The position numbers and the translations under genes are program-made. From Acinetobacter pittii ATCC 19004 = CIP 70.29 (GTDB taxonomy: Bacteria > Pseudomonadota > Gammaproteobacteria > Pseudomonadales > Moraxellaceae): DNA of 64,000 nucleotides. The first letter of the stretch is position 1. Each line of letters starts with the position of its first letter. The notes under the pieces are model-generated. The model worked only from the letters and a program-made list of their open reading frames with translations, was not told where the DNA came from and ran no database searches. This document shows positions 55,611 to 64,000 of the stretch, in pieces. Location: positions 913,906 to 977,905 of the forward strand of contig NZ_KB849786.1 of the NCBI RefSeq assembly GCF_000369045.1, read 5' to 3'.

Positions 55611-56638
55611 TGTCAGATATTCCATTTCTCAATCCTGCCGTATTAAAACAATTAGATTTACCTGTTCCTAATCGTGATCTTACGCCGCAAGTTTTGAGTC
55701 CACTTAATTTAAACACATTAGAAGAACCTTCTCGTGATTTGCTGGCCTATCGCAAATTGTATGGTTTACATTTACTTGAATGTGACCATTGGCAAGGCTA
55801 TGTCCAAATGCCTTTATTCCGTTTGCATGTGCAAGTTTTCAAACCCAAAGTAGAAAAAATACAAGGTACTGTTTGTTTATTACATGGCTATCTTGAGCAT
55901 AGCGGTATTTACCAGCCAATTATTCGTGAAATTCTTGAGCAGGGCTTTAGTATCATTACTTATGATTTGCCGGGGCATGGATTAAGTGATGGTTCACCAG
56001 CCAGCATTAAAAACTTTGATCATTACCAGCAAGTTTTGATGGCTGTTTATCAATATGTGAAACATGCAGATCAGTTACCTAAACCATGGGTCGGTATTGG
56101 TCAAAGTACGGGTGGAGCAATTTGGATGCATCACTTATTAGAATATGCTGAAAAACGCCAAGATCCGATTGTAGATCGAGTACTTTTACTTTCTCCATTA
56201 ATTCGCCCTGCAAAAACCGCGTGGTGGCATAACCCCGTTGGATTAGGCATTATTCGCCGTATTAAGCGTCAGGTACCAAGGCATTTTAGACGTAATAATC
56301 ATAATCCTGAATTTTTGCGTTTTATTCGTTTAAAAGATCCTCTGCAACCTCGAATGATGGGCATGGACTGGATTTTGGCAATGTCAAAATGGATGCAAGA
56401 AATGGAAGAGCGACCTGCTTGCCGTATCCCAGTCTGGCTTGCACAAGGTGCTCTCGATCAGACGGTTGATTGGCGTTACAACATTGAATTTATTCGTCGT
56501 AAATTTAGACTCCAGACGTTGTTAATGCTTGAAGAAGGCTCTCATCAATTAATTAATGAACGTGCAGATATACGTGCGGCATTAACAGGATTGATTCCAG
56601 CCTTTTTGCATGCAAAGCCAAAACATTTTTATTATTAG
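55610..56638 (+). CDS. Alpha/beta hydrolase, lysophospholipase-like
   Basis: A 342-residue protein from ATG 55610 in a TAATG overlap. VCLLHGYLEHSGIYQ and TYDLPGHGLSDGS precede the nucleophile elbow GIGQSTGGA (Ser). The Asp in GALDQTVDW and His in EGSHQLINE complete the triad. It is translationally coupled to the ydcF-like gene. A monoacylglycerol or lysophospholipid substrate is likely but unproven. Confidence 0.87.
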   Translation: MSDIPFLNPAVLKQLDLPVPNRDLTPQVLSPLNLNTLEEPSRDLLAYRKLYGLHLLECDHWQGYVQMPLFRLHVQVFKPKVEKIQGTVCLLHGYLEHSGIYQPIIREILEQGFSIITYDLPGHGLSDGSPASIKNFDHYQQVLMAVYQYVKHADQLPKPWVGIGQSTGGAIWMHHLLEYAEKRQDPIVDRVLLLSPLIRPAKTAWWHNPVGLGIIRRIKRQVPRHFRRNNHNPEFLRFIRLKDPLQPRMMGMDWILAMSKWMQEMEERPACRIPVWLAQGALDQTVDWRYNIEFIRRKFRLQTLLMLEEGSHQLINERADIRAALTGLIPAFLHAKPKHFYY

Positions 56639-56640
56639 AA

Positions 56641-56684
56641 AAATAATGCATCTATCCAAAATTCTAGATAGATGCATTATTTAA
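56641..56684. terminator. Bidirectional terminator
   Basis: AAATAATGCATCTATC pairs with GATAGATGCATTATTT across a 10-base loop, between convergent genes. Confidence 0.8.
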
Positions 56685-56694
56685 TCTTTGTAGT

Positions 56695-57189
56695 TTATTT
56701 TGAATTTTGATAAAGCTGCATAAAGTTTTTATAAACCGAAGACTGCTTTTGTGGACTATACATATTGCGCTCGATTGTTCCTTTATCTGTTTTGATTAAA
56801 ACATTCACATTTTGAGCATTTTTAAATTCTTGTAGGAATTGACTTGGAATAACAAAGTAAGTGGTTGAATGTTTAGGTACTAATCGGCTCACATTTGTCT
56901 TTTCAGTGGCTTGAGCTGGTTCGTAATTGAATCGTTTGCCATCAATATCAAAAGTCAAAGCGTTAATATCATAAAAGTTATAACTACTACTTAAATGAAC
57001 ATCTACTCGAAGCTGATTTTTTTGATTTTCGTTCCATTTAACCAATAAGCTTGGGCATAGTTCAGTTGGTGAGCAGTTTAGTTGACCAGCTGTCTTTACC
57101 TCTTTAGGAGCTGGTGTACTAACCTGTGTGGTGCTACACGCTGCAGTAAGTAGACATGAACCTAATAAGAGTAGAGATTTCTTCATCAT
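56695..57189 (-). CDS. Lipoprotein of unknown function
   Basis: A 164-residue protein. MMKKSLLLLGSCLLTAACSTTQ gives lipobox TAAC at residue 18. Two Cys in NCSPTELCPSLLV may pair. The mature part looks beta-rich. No family recognised. Confidence 0.7.
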   Translation of the reverse strand: MMKKSLLLLGSCLLTAACSTTQVSTPAPKEVKTAGQLNCSPTELCPSLLVKWNENQKNQLRVDVHLSSSYNFYDINALTFDIDGKRFNYEPAQATEKTNVSRLVPKHSTTYFVIPSQFLQEFKNAQNVNVLIKTDKGTIERNMYSPQKQSSVYKNFMQLYQNSK

Positions 57190-57251
57190 ATAAATTCCAA
57201 GATCGTATGTTTAATATTATTTATACTAAGAGTAATAAATTTTGACATAAA

Positions 57252-58307
57252 TTAACGCGTAGTTGGACCTAAAAATACAAATGGTTTTGCAATTTTAAAG
57301 GAAGAGGTGGCATCACCTGCATAGATATGGCTTTGATCGGGTCCTAAATCAAGTCTACGTGTTTTACCATCTTTAAAGTTAATCTTTTTCAAGTCGACCC
57401 AAAATACATTTGGTGAGAGGGCAGATTCAAAAAAGTAGAGCATTTGTTTGTGGTCGGCAACAGTTCGCCAACGAGTCGAGGAAATATTAGGTTCTTCTTG
57501 AGTATTTAACCCATAGGGAACAGATGCATTGCGAATCACACTAAATACAGAAGCTTGTGCTTGTTTTGTATTATCATTTTTAGGAATAGCATTAATGTAA
57601 AATGATGCACGTGCAAAGCGATCAGATGCTCTGTTAGTACCGGGAAGCATAATTGTTCCGCCAATTTGCTTCCAATATTCAACAAGTGCAAGTTGTTTGT
57701 CGAAAGTAGGTGAATTGGTCATGACTTGATAGCTTCGGCTATGGTGAATCACTTGTTTTCCACCAATATATTCAATAATTGCACTATCACCTGTTTTATC
57801 AGAAATAGATAAATGTAAAGTGGTGAGCCGTGTTTCACCGGGAACATTGTCGGTAATAATAGTGTAGGGTTCTTTTTCTAAGGCCTTAACGGCTTCATCT
57901 ACAGTTGCAAAATTATCGAGTATATATTGAGCCCATGCTGCAATACTTAATAAAGGCTTATCTGTCTTTTTTGCATTTGGGTATTCAGACTCTACTAGCC
58001 ATAAAATATTAGCAACTAAACCTGCTTCATTCATCCCATCTGTTGTTGAAACTTCATAACCTGTAGCAATTACACTTCCATATTTTGACGTCCATTTTAT
58101 TGAGTTGGGACCAGCACTACCGTCACGGCTAACTCCGCTTGGCATAATCCATAAGTTGGTACCTGTATCAACCTTCCAGTCCATTGAGCGAGCGGTAATA
58201 ATATGTTGGTTATTACCTAAATATACGGCACGTGTACAAGCAACAGCATAGCTACTTAAGCCTACAGCGATTGCAACAAAAGAAGAGATGAATGTTTTTT
58301 TCAACAT
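57252..58307 (-). CDS. Choloylglycine hydrolase/penicillin V acylase-family protein
   Basis: A 351-residue Ntn hydrolase from ATG 58307, giving a clean signal peptide (VGLSSYAVA) immediately before Cys24. That Cys becomes the N-terminal nucleophile: CTRAVYLGNNQHIITARSMDW, with Arg and Asp in place. VSTTDGMNEAGL and NSPTFDKQL are also typical. Periplasmic; may cleave acylated amides such as acyl-homoserine lactones, bile salts or penicillin V. Specificity not readable. Confidence 0.88.
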   Translation of the reverse strand: MLKKTFISSFVAIAVGLSSYAVACTRAVYLGNNQHIITARSMDWKVDTGTNLWIMPSGVSRDGSAGPNSIKWTSKYGSVIATGYEVSTTDGMNEAGLVANILWLVESEYPNAKKTDKPLLSIAAWAQYILDNFATVDEAVKALEKEPYTIITDNVPGETRLTTLHLSISDKTGDSAIIEYIGGKQVIHHSRSYQVMTNSPTFDKQLALVEYWKQIGGTIMLPGTNRASDRFARASFYINAIPKNDNTKQAQASVFSVIRNASVPYGLNTQEEPNISSTRWRTVADHKQMLYFFESALSPNVFWVDLKKINFKDGKTRRLDLGPDQSHIYAGDATSSFKIAKPFVFLGPTTR

Positions 58308-58516
58308 GATGAGGTACCTTCTTGTTATAAGCATAAAAATTTTTATTAAATAAAATTAAAATGTGTACGTTATTTATACTTTTATATTAGGTGAAAAATC
58401 TATTAAATACAAATTAAAAGAGGCGTAAAATTTAAGCAAAAATCACATATTAGGTTTAAATCTGGAAGAGCATCACACTATAAAGGTGATGCTCAACTTA
58501 TAAAAATTAATATAAA

Positions 58517-60190
58517 TTAAAAATGATTGGCATCAGCCATATTCCACATTCGATAGTAGAAATTATCATCGTCATTATTAAGTTCAGATTGTAAAAGTTC
58601 ACCTTCTTTCAAGAAAAAATGCAACTGAGCATAGTTCTTAATTTCACGGTCATTTACTCGCTGAGCCAAATGATGAGCTTTAATATCAGAAGGATGACGT
58701 AAACCTGCTGCAGCAATCATTTCTGATAATGCATGCAAGGTATTTTTATGAAAATTAAATACTCGTTCTGCTTTGGTTGGTACATCAATTGCTTTTTGAC
58801 GATCTTTGTCTTGAGTCGCTACACCCACAGGGCATTGGTTGGTGTGGCAGCTTTGTGCCTGAATACACCCAACTGCAAACATGAAACCACGTGCTGAATT
58901 AACCCAGTCTGCACCGAGTGCAAAAGTGCTAGCGATATCAAAAGCACTAATGATTTTACCACTTGCGCCAATTTTAACTTGATCTCTTAGTCCTGCACCG
59001 ACAAGAGTATTATGGACAAAGCGTAAGCCCTCTCGTAATGGGGTACCAATATTGTCACTAAACTCAATTGGTGCTGCACCAGTACCACCTTCGGAACCAT
59101 CTACAACAATAAAGTCAGGAACAATTTTTGTTTCAAGCATTGCTTTAACAATACTCATGAATTGCCAAGGTTGGCCAATACACAGTTTAAAACCAACTGG
59201 CTTGCCGCTAGATAATGTTCGCAGCTTCTGTAAGAAATGCATCATTTCAATTGGGGTAGAAAAACTAGAATGCTTAGCAGGAGAAATACAATCATGATCG
59301 CGTGAAACGCCACGGATTTGAGCAATTTCTTCGGTAATTTTATGCTTAGGTAAGATACCGCCATGGCCCGGTTTTGCACCTTGTGAAAGCTTTAATTCGA
59401 TCATTTTGATCTGTGGCAATTGAGATTGTTTAGCAAATTTTTGCTCGTCAAATTTTCCATCTAGGGTACGGCAACCAAAATAACCACTGGCAATTTGCCA
59501 AACAATATCTCCACCATTTTCGAGATGATAAGGGCTTAAGCTACCTTCACCAGTATCGTGATAAAACCCACCTAATTGCGCTCCTTTATTGAGTGCTCGA
59601 ATTGCATTGGCACTTAAACTACCAAAGCTCATGGCAGAGATATTCATAATGGATGCGCTATAGGGTTGAAGGCATTGCGCATTACCCACCTGAATGCGGA
59701 AGCTTTTTGGATCAGCTGGTGGGCAAGGGCTTATTGAGTGGACAATAAAGCGGTAATTCTCTTGATAGACATCAATAATTGAGCCAAAAGGTTTATCTGC
59801 ATTTTCGTTTTTAGCACGTTGATAAACTAAGCTTCGTTGCATGCGAGAAAAAGGTAGAGCATCTTGATCCGCTTCAATAAAGTATTGACGAATTTCGGGG
59901 CGTATATCTTCAAACAAAAAACGAAAATGTCCCATAATTGGGTAGTTTCTTAAAATAGAATGTTTATTTTGTAAAACATCATAGAGGCCTAATAGGCTTA
60001 AAGCGCCTGTAACTACCCATAAACCATTAAGGAGAGTATCAGAAATAAAATAATAGATACTATGAGGGGTATAGACGGTTCGAAACCATGTGATGCTGAG
60101 CGCAGTAAAAATACATAAAAACCAGAGAGAATGGCGTGAAAAGAATGTATTGAGAAATTTATGTCGAATGATTTGTGCTGGACTCGCCAT
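58517..60190 (-). CDS. FMN-binding glutamate synthase-family protein
   Basis: A 557-residue protein with two N-terminal membrane helices (about residues 20-40 and 50-70) and a large domain like the FMN/Fe-S part of GltB: AMSFGSLSANAIRALNKGA, GAKPGHGGILPKHK, DGSEGGTGAAPIEF, and a Cys-5x-Cys-4x-Cys cluster in GCIQAQSCHTNQCPVGVAT. It lacks the GltB glutaminase domain. Enzymes of this class are membrane-bound and of unsettled function. Confidence 0.88.
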   Translation of the reverse strand: MASPAQIIRHKFLNTFFSRHSLWFLCIFTALSITWFRTVYTPHSIYYFISDTLLNGLWVVTGALSLLGLYDVLQNKHSILRNYPIMGHFRFLFEDIRPEIRQYFIEADQDALPFSRMQRSLVYQRAKNENADKPFGSIIDVYQENYRFIVHSISPCPPADPKSFRIQVGNAQCLQPYSASIMNISAMSFGSLSANAIRALNKGAQLGGFYHDTGEGSLSPYHLENGGDIVWQIASGYFGCRTLDGKFDEQKFAKQSQLPQIKMIELKLSQGAKPGHGGILPKHKITEEIAQIRGVSRDHDCISPAKHSSFSTPIEMMHFLQKLRTLSSGKPVGFKLCIGQPWQFMSIVKAMLETKIVPDFIVVDGSEGGTGAAPIEFSDNIGTPLREGLRFVHNTLVGAGLRDQVKIGASGKIISAFDIASTFALGADWVNSARGFMFAVGCIQAQSCHTNQCPVGVATQDKDRQKAIDVPTKAERVFNFHKNTLHALSEMIAAAGLRHPSDIKAHHLAQRVNDREIKNYAQLHFFLKEGELLQSELNNDDDNFYYRMWNMADANHF

Positions 60191-60872
60191 ATTGGAACAA
60201 ATTCCTAATGTTTTACTGATACATACCTTGCCAAGAAGGAACTAAAACCACAAGTATGGAATTGTTAGCTTAAGGACGGTATAACAAAATCCAAAGATTA
60301 TTGGGTTTGATTTTTCATTTAATTTTTAGAAATAGTTGAGCTAGCAATACATACTTTTTAGTAGTGAAGACCTGCCACTAGTCATTGAAATCTCAAAAAA
60401 ATTATAAAGATGTGATAAAACACTTAGATTTCTTATTCATAAAGTATTATTTTCTTATTCATTTAAAATATATAGAATAATCAGGTGCTTACTTTTTATT
60501 CTTATTTTTTTGACCAAACTTTAAAAAAATATAAAATATGAATGTTGATGGTAAATTTTAACTAATGAAAAATTAAAATTTTTTAGAAAAACTAATAAAA
60601 ATATAAATGAAATTATCGAAACTTAATAAAAAGAGTGGGGCCAACCATAAAAATTTTTATAATTGAGAAATCAATCAAAATTTTGATTATTAATTGATAT
60701 TTGGAATGAAACAAATATTAGTGTTTTTGTTGTTTTTTTGTATTATGCGCAACTAGTAGAGTAAAAAAATAACGCTTTGAAAAAACAGTCAGAAGAACTA
60801 GTGATTGTGATGGGGAAGGCTAATTTTTACATCTATTAATTTTATTGGCGTAATGTAAAAAGGTTTTTAACC
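60191..60872. other. AT-rich regulatory region upstream of the pilus operon
   Basis: No coding frame. It includes a perfect 16-base palindrome AATCAAAATTTTGATT at 60673-60688, a TATTAT -10-like hexamer at 60741-60746, and long A/T tracts of the sort that bind H-NS. Probably the promoter and silencing region for the pilin gene. Confidence 0.45.
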
Positions 60873-61403
60873 ATGAATAAGTCTCTCATTTGTTTATCAG
60901 CAATTGCTATGGGTTTAACGTCTATCAATGTTGCAAATGCAGCTAACGCAACCGGTACACTAACTGTTAAAGCAACGATTACAAACAGTTGTGTTCTCAA
61001 CACTTCTGCAACAGGTACTACGTCAAATGCAATTTTAGACTTTGGTACGTTAAGTTCGCTTGCAAGCAACGTAGATGCAGACACCACAACAACAGGTGGT
61101 ACTGCAATTAAAGTGTTATGTAACAACACTGTGCCATGGACTTTGGCTTTTGACGCAGGGAAAAATGCTCAATCGACACAACGTCGTATGATTGGTGGGG
61201 CGGCTAGCAACGAATACATTCCTTACAACCTTTTCTCAGATACTAACCGTGCAACAGCAATTGGTATTGCAACAACTGCATATAGCGGTACTGGTACTGG
61301 TGTAGCACAAACAGTTAACGTCTATGGTCGTATTCCTGCTGGCTCAACTTTACCAAGTGCAGGTAGCTATGTTGACACTGTGACTGTAACAGTGACTTAT
61401 TAA
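60873..61403 (+). CDS. Archaic chaperone-usher pilus major subunit (spore-coat U-like)
   Basis: A 176-residue protein: signal peptide (SINVANAANA), then the SCPU domain TGTLTVKATITNSCVLNT, with LDFGTL and a C-terminal strand GSYVDTVTVTVTY. The Cys pair (Cys in NSCVL and KVLCNN) forms the usual disulfide. It resembles CsuA/B but is clearly a different operon. It should polymerise by donor-strand exchange. A hairpin after it separates it from the chaperone. Confidence 0.85.
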   Translation: MNKSLICLSAIAMGLTSINVANAANATGTLTVKATITNSCVLNTSATGTTSNAILDFGTLSSLASNVDADTTTTGGTAIKVLCNNTVPWTLAFDAGKNAQSTQRRMIGGAASNEYIPYNLFSDTNRATAIGIATTAYSGTGTGVAQTVNVYGRIPAGSTLPSAGSYVDTVTVTVTY

Positions 61404-61430
61404 TTTTTAATAAGTTTTATTGCGTCATCG

Positions 61431-61453
61431 CTAGCTCTTTTTAAAGGAGCTAG
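61431..61453 (+). terminator. Intercistronic hairpin after pilin gene
   Basis: CTAGCTC-ttttt..-GAGCTAG without a T-run. It may protect or attenuate so that the subunit is made in excess over chaperone and usher. Confidence 0.5.
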
Positions 61454-61485
61454 CTCAATTTGAGAAAAGTAGTTCTGGGCAAATC

Positions 61486-62193
61486 ATGAAAAAAAATATC
61501 TTTGTTGTGACAAGTTTATTATTATTTTTGCCTAGTATGCTAAATGCAGCATCAATCCGCCTTTCACCTGTTAGTGTTGAAATATTGAGTGATCAGGCTG
61601 CCTCTTCCATTAGTTTATATAATCAGTCAAATGAAAGCGCTGATTTGCAGGTGCGTGTATTTGAATGGAGACAAAATGCTGGTCAAGATCAGTTAATCCC
61701 TACGGATGAGATTGTAATTAGTCCACCATTTTTAAAACTACAGCCTAGTGACTCTTATAACTTACGTGTAGTTAGAATTAACCCAGAACTTATTTCTGGT
61801 GAAAAAACTTATCGTATTATTATTGATGAGTTACCAAAACCAATTGATAGTCGTAAAGCTGATCAAGGGGTTAACGTACTACTACGTTCGTCATTACCTG
61901 TATTTGTAGTGAATAAAGATGCGATTACTAAACTGAATTGGTCAATACAACAAGAACAAAATAACGCTTATCTCACCATAAGTAATGTTGGTAATCGACA
62001 TGCGCTTTTAAATAACTTAATACTTGTGGATACAACAGCAAATAAAAGCTATACCATTAAAGTAAATACCGTGAATGGTTATATTCTTGCTGGGAAAGCG
62101 AGAAATTTTAATATTAGTCCTGATTTTAAATTTCAAGCAGGTCATAAATATAATATTTTATTAAATATTAACGGTAAGCAAACATCTCTTTAA
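61486..62193 (+). CDS. Periplasmic pilus assembly chaperone
   Basis: A 235-residue protein: signal peptide (MLNAAS), then IRLSPVSVEILSDQAASSISLYNQSNESADLQVRVFEW, the first Ig-like chaperone domain. ISPPFLKLQPSDSYNLRVVRIN is the G1-type donor strand. It matches archaic (CsuC-like) chaperones. It starts 82 bases after the pilin stop. Confidence 0.87.
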   Translation: MKKNIFVVTSLLLFLPSMLNAASIRLSPVSVEILSDQAASSISLYNQSNESADLQVRVFEWRQNAGQDQLIPTDEIVISPPFLKLQPSDSYNLRVVRINPELISGEKTYRIIIDELPKPIDSRKADQGVNVLLRSSLPVFVVNKDAITKLNWSIQQEQNNAYLTISNVGNRHALLNNLILVDTTANKSYTIKVNTVNGYILAGKARNFNISPDFKFQAGHKYNILLNINGKQTSL

Positions 62194-62203
62194 AGAGGCA
62201 CAT

Positions 62204-64000
62204 ATGAAATATATCGTAAGTGCCTTATGTGTTATGTACTTGCCGATTCATGCCGCTGCTGAATCATTACAAGATAGTACCAATGCTGTCTTACCAAGTA
62301 TTCCCGAAGTTCCGAATTCTGCTCATCAGGCATTTGGTTCTGATCAGGGATATGTACAGCTATTTTTAAATATTTCTGTTAATTCAAATGTTTCTAAAGA
62401 TTTAATATCGGTACGGCAGGATCAAGATAGAAAATTATATATCCGCTCTCGTGATTTAAAAACTTTAAGACTAAAAATGGGTGAACATATCCTAGATAAC
62501 CAGTGGGTGTGTATTAATGATCTAAACGGAATCCAGTTTAAATATCTGGAAAATGAGCAATCTCTAAACTTAAAAGTTCCGTCGAACATGTTAACGGGTT
62601 ACTCAGTTGACTTAAATGGCCAGCAGATCACTAGCCCACAATTGCTAAAGATGAAACCCTTAAATGCAGCCATTCTGAACTACAGTCTGTATCAGACTAT
62701 GACCAATGACGAGAACGTTTTCTCAGGTACGGCAGAGGGGATCTTTAACAGCGCAATCGGTAACTTTTTTTCAGGCGTTTTATATAACGGTAGTAATGAA
62801 AATAGTTATAGCCATGAAAAATGGGTGCGCCTAGAAAGTAAGTGGCAATATGTCGACCCTGAGAAGATCAGGATATATACCCTAGGGGACTTTATTTCCA
62901 ATAGCCCAGATTGGGGCAGTAGTGTCCGTCTTGCCGGTTTTCAGTGGTCGAGTGCTTATAGCCAACGCGGGGATATTGTCACCTCGGCACTCCCGCAATT
63001 CTCTGGCTCGGCAGCACTGCCTTCAACCCTAGACTTATACGTCAACCAGCAAAAGATTTATTCAGGACTAGTCCCATCTGGTCCATTTGATATTAAACAG
63101 CTTCCATTTATTTCAGGAAATGAAGTCACCCTTGTGACTACCGATGCAACGGGTCAGCAGAGCATTACCAAAAAGCCGTACTATTTTTCATCGAAGATTC
63201 TGGCAAAAGGCATTAATGAGTTTTCAGTAGATGTTGGTATTCCGCGTTATAACTATGGACTCTATTCAAATGATTATGATGATGCCACCTTGCCTCAGGT
63301 GCAATTCGATATGGTTATAGCAACTCACTGACTTTAAGCGGCGGTGCAGAGGCTTCGACAGATGGCCTGTCCAATCTCGGCACAGGATTTGCCAAGAATA
63401 TTTTGGGGATTGGGGTGATCAATGCCGACATTGCAGCGAGCCAGTATAAAGATGAAAACGGTTACTCTACCTTGCTGGGTTTAGAAGGGCGCATCAGTAA
63501 GAACATTTCATTTAACACCAGTTACCGCAAAGTATTCGATAACTATTTTGACCTAGCCCGTGTATCTCAAGTGAGATATTTAAAAGATAACCAGATCAAT
63601 GCCGAGTCACAGAACTACCTGAACTACAGCGCACTGGCCGATGAGATTTTTAGGGCGGGGATTAACTATAACTTTTATGCAGGCTATGGGATTTATCTGG
63701 GCTATAACCAGATCAAATATAGTGACAACTCCTATAAATTACTGTCTACCAATTTAAGTGGAAGTCTGGACAAGAACTGGGGCTTTTATGCATCAGCGTA
63801 TAAAGATTATGAAAATCACAAGGACTATGGAGTTTACTTTGCGCTGAGATATACCCCGTCCAGTAAAGTGAATGCGATCACGAGTGTATCTAGTGACAGC
63901 GGTAGCCTACGGTATCGCCAAGAAATATTCGGTTTGTCAGAACCACAAATTGGTTCATTTGGCTGGGGGGGCTATGTTGAAAGAGATCAGGATGCCAATG
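62204..64000 (+). pseudogene. Outer-membrane usher, frameshifted and cut by window end
   Basis: From ATG 62204 the frame encodes a signal peptide and usher N-terminal and plug-like region: YVQLFLNISVNS, GDFISNSPDWGSSVRLAGFQWSSAY, and ALPSTLDLYVNQQKIYSGLVPSGPFDIKQLPF. It stops at 63329-63331. The next frame continues the same protein without break, YGYSNSLTLSGGAEASTDG onward, to base 64000. Reading GATATGG at 63308-63314 as GATTATGG would restore one frame, so one T appears missing. It is either a real null mutation that blocks pilus export or a sequence error. From about 62640 the codons shift to C/G-ending types, suggesting a recombinant gene. Confidence 0.85.

Noticed and set aside
60842..61129. 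Minus-strand 95-codon frame
   Set aside because: Antisense to the pilin gene, whose signal peptide and SCPU domain are clear.
1..64000. CRISPR array, tRNA, rRNA or insertion sequence
   Set aside because: No spaced direct repeats, cloverleaf, rRNA signature or transposase frame was seen by eye on either strand.

Overview
The window is AT-rich Gammaproteobacterial chromosome. Several gene pairs are characteristic of the Acinetobacter calcoaceticus-baumannii complex: aceR/aceI, amvR/amvA, cpaA/cpaB, piuA/piuC and a Tat-type phospholipase C. Most of it reads as conserved chromosome. Accessory or unusual blocks lie at 3.9-5.0 kb, 14.8-18.9 kb and 60.8-64.0 kb. All family names come from reading the translated sequence; no database search was possible.

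Layout. 0-3.8 kb: end of a glutathione S-transferase gene, two short-chain dehydrogenase-like genes and two envelope proteins of unknown role. 3.9-5.0 kb: a compact regulatory cassette with a consensus-like promoter, a structured RNA whose two antisense elements match the ribosome-binding region of a 29-codon reading frame, and a TetR gene whose ATG abuts a perfect palindrome. This resembles the phage C4 antisense-RNA arrangement and is the best candidate here for something undescribed. 5.0-11.2 kb: iron uptake, with a FecA-like receptor under a near-perfect Fur box, PiuA and PiuC, and an atypical Fur-family regulator. 11.6-14.5 kb: small exported, lipoprotein and membrane proteins and an amidotransferase.

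14.8-18.9 kb: apparent prophage remnant (endolysin and MuF-type head protein among small orphan genes) with two minus-strand hairpin pairs that may be tandem small RNAs. 19-31.3 kb: transporters (EamA, BenE, LeuE), regulators (LysR, Lrp), an ABC-F ATPase, UspA, RDD and YgiW-like proteins, and transaldolase. 31.4-40.6 kb: the biocide-efflux pairs aceR/aceI and amvR/amvA flank a fatty-acyl block (thiolase, two-domain FabG, MaoC hydratase, serine esterase). 40.8-48 kb: the type II-secreted protease CpaA with its chaperone CpaB, dnaX, and phospholipase C with a small lipoprotein gene before it.

48-60.2 kb: thioesterase and alcohol dehydrogenase, small exported proteins, isochorismatase-like hydrolase, HxlR/tautomerase pair, then a tight run of low-molecular-weight phosphatase, murB, ydcF-like and alpha/beta hydrolase genes, followed by a lipoprotein, a choloylglycine-hydrolase-like enzyme and an FMN glutamate-synthase-like protein. 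60.8-64.0 kb: start of an archaic chaperone-usher pilus operon (subunit, chaperone, usher). The usher gene carries a one-base frameshift and runs off the window.
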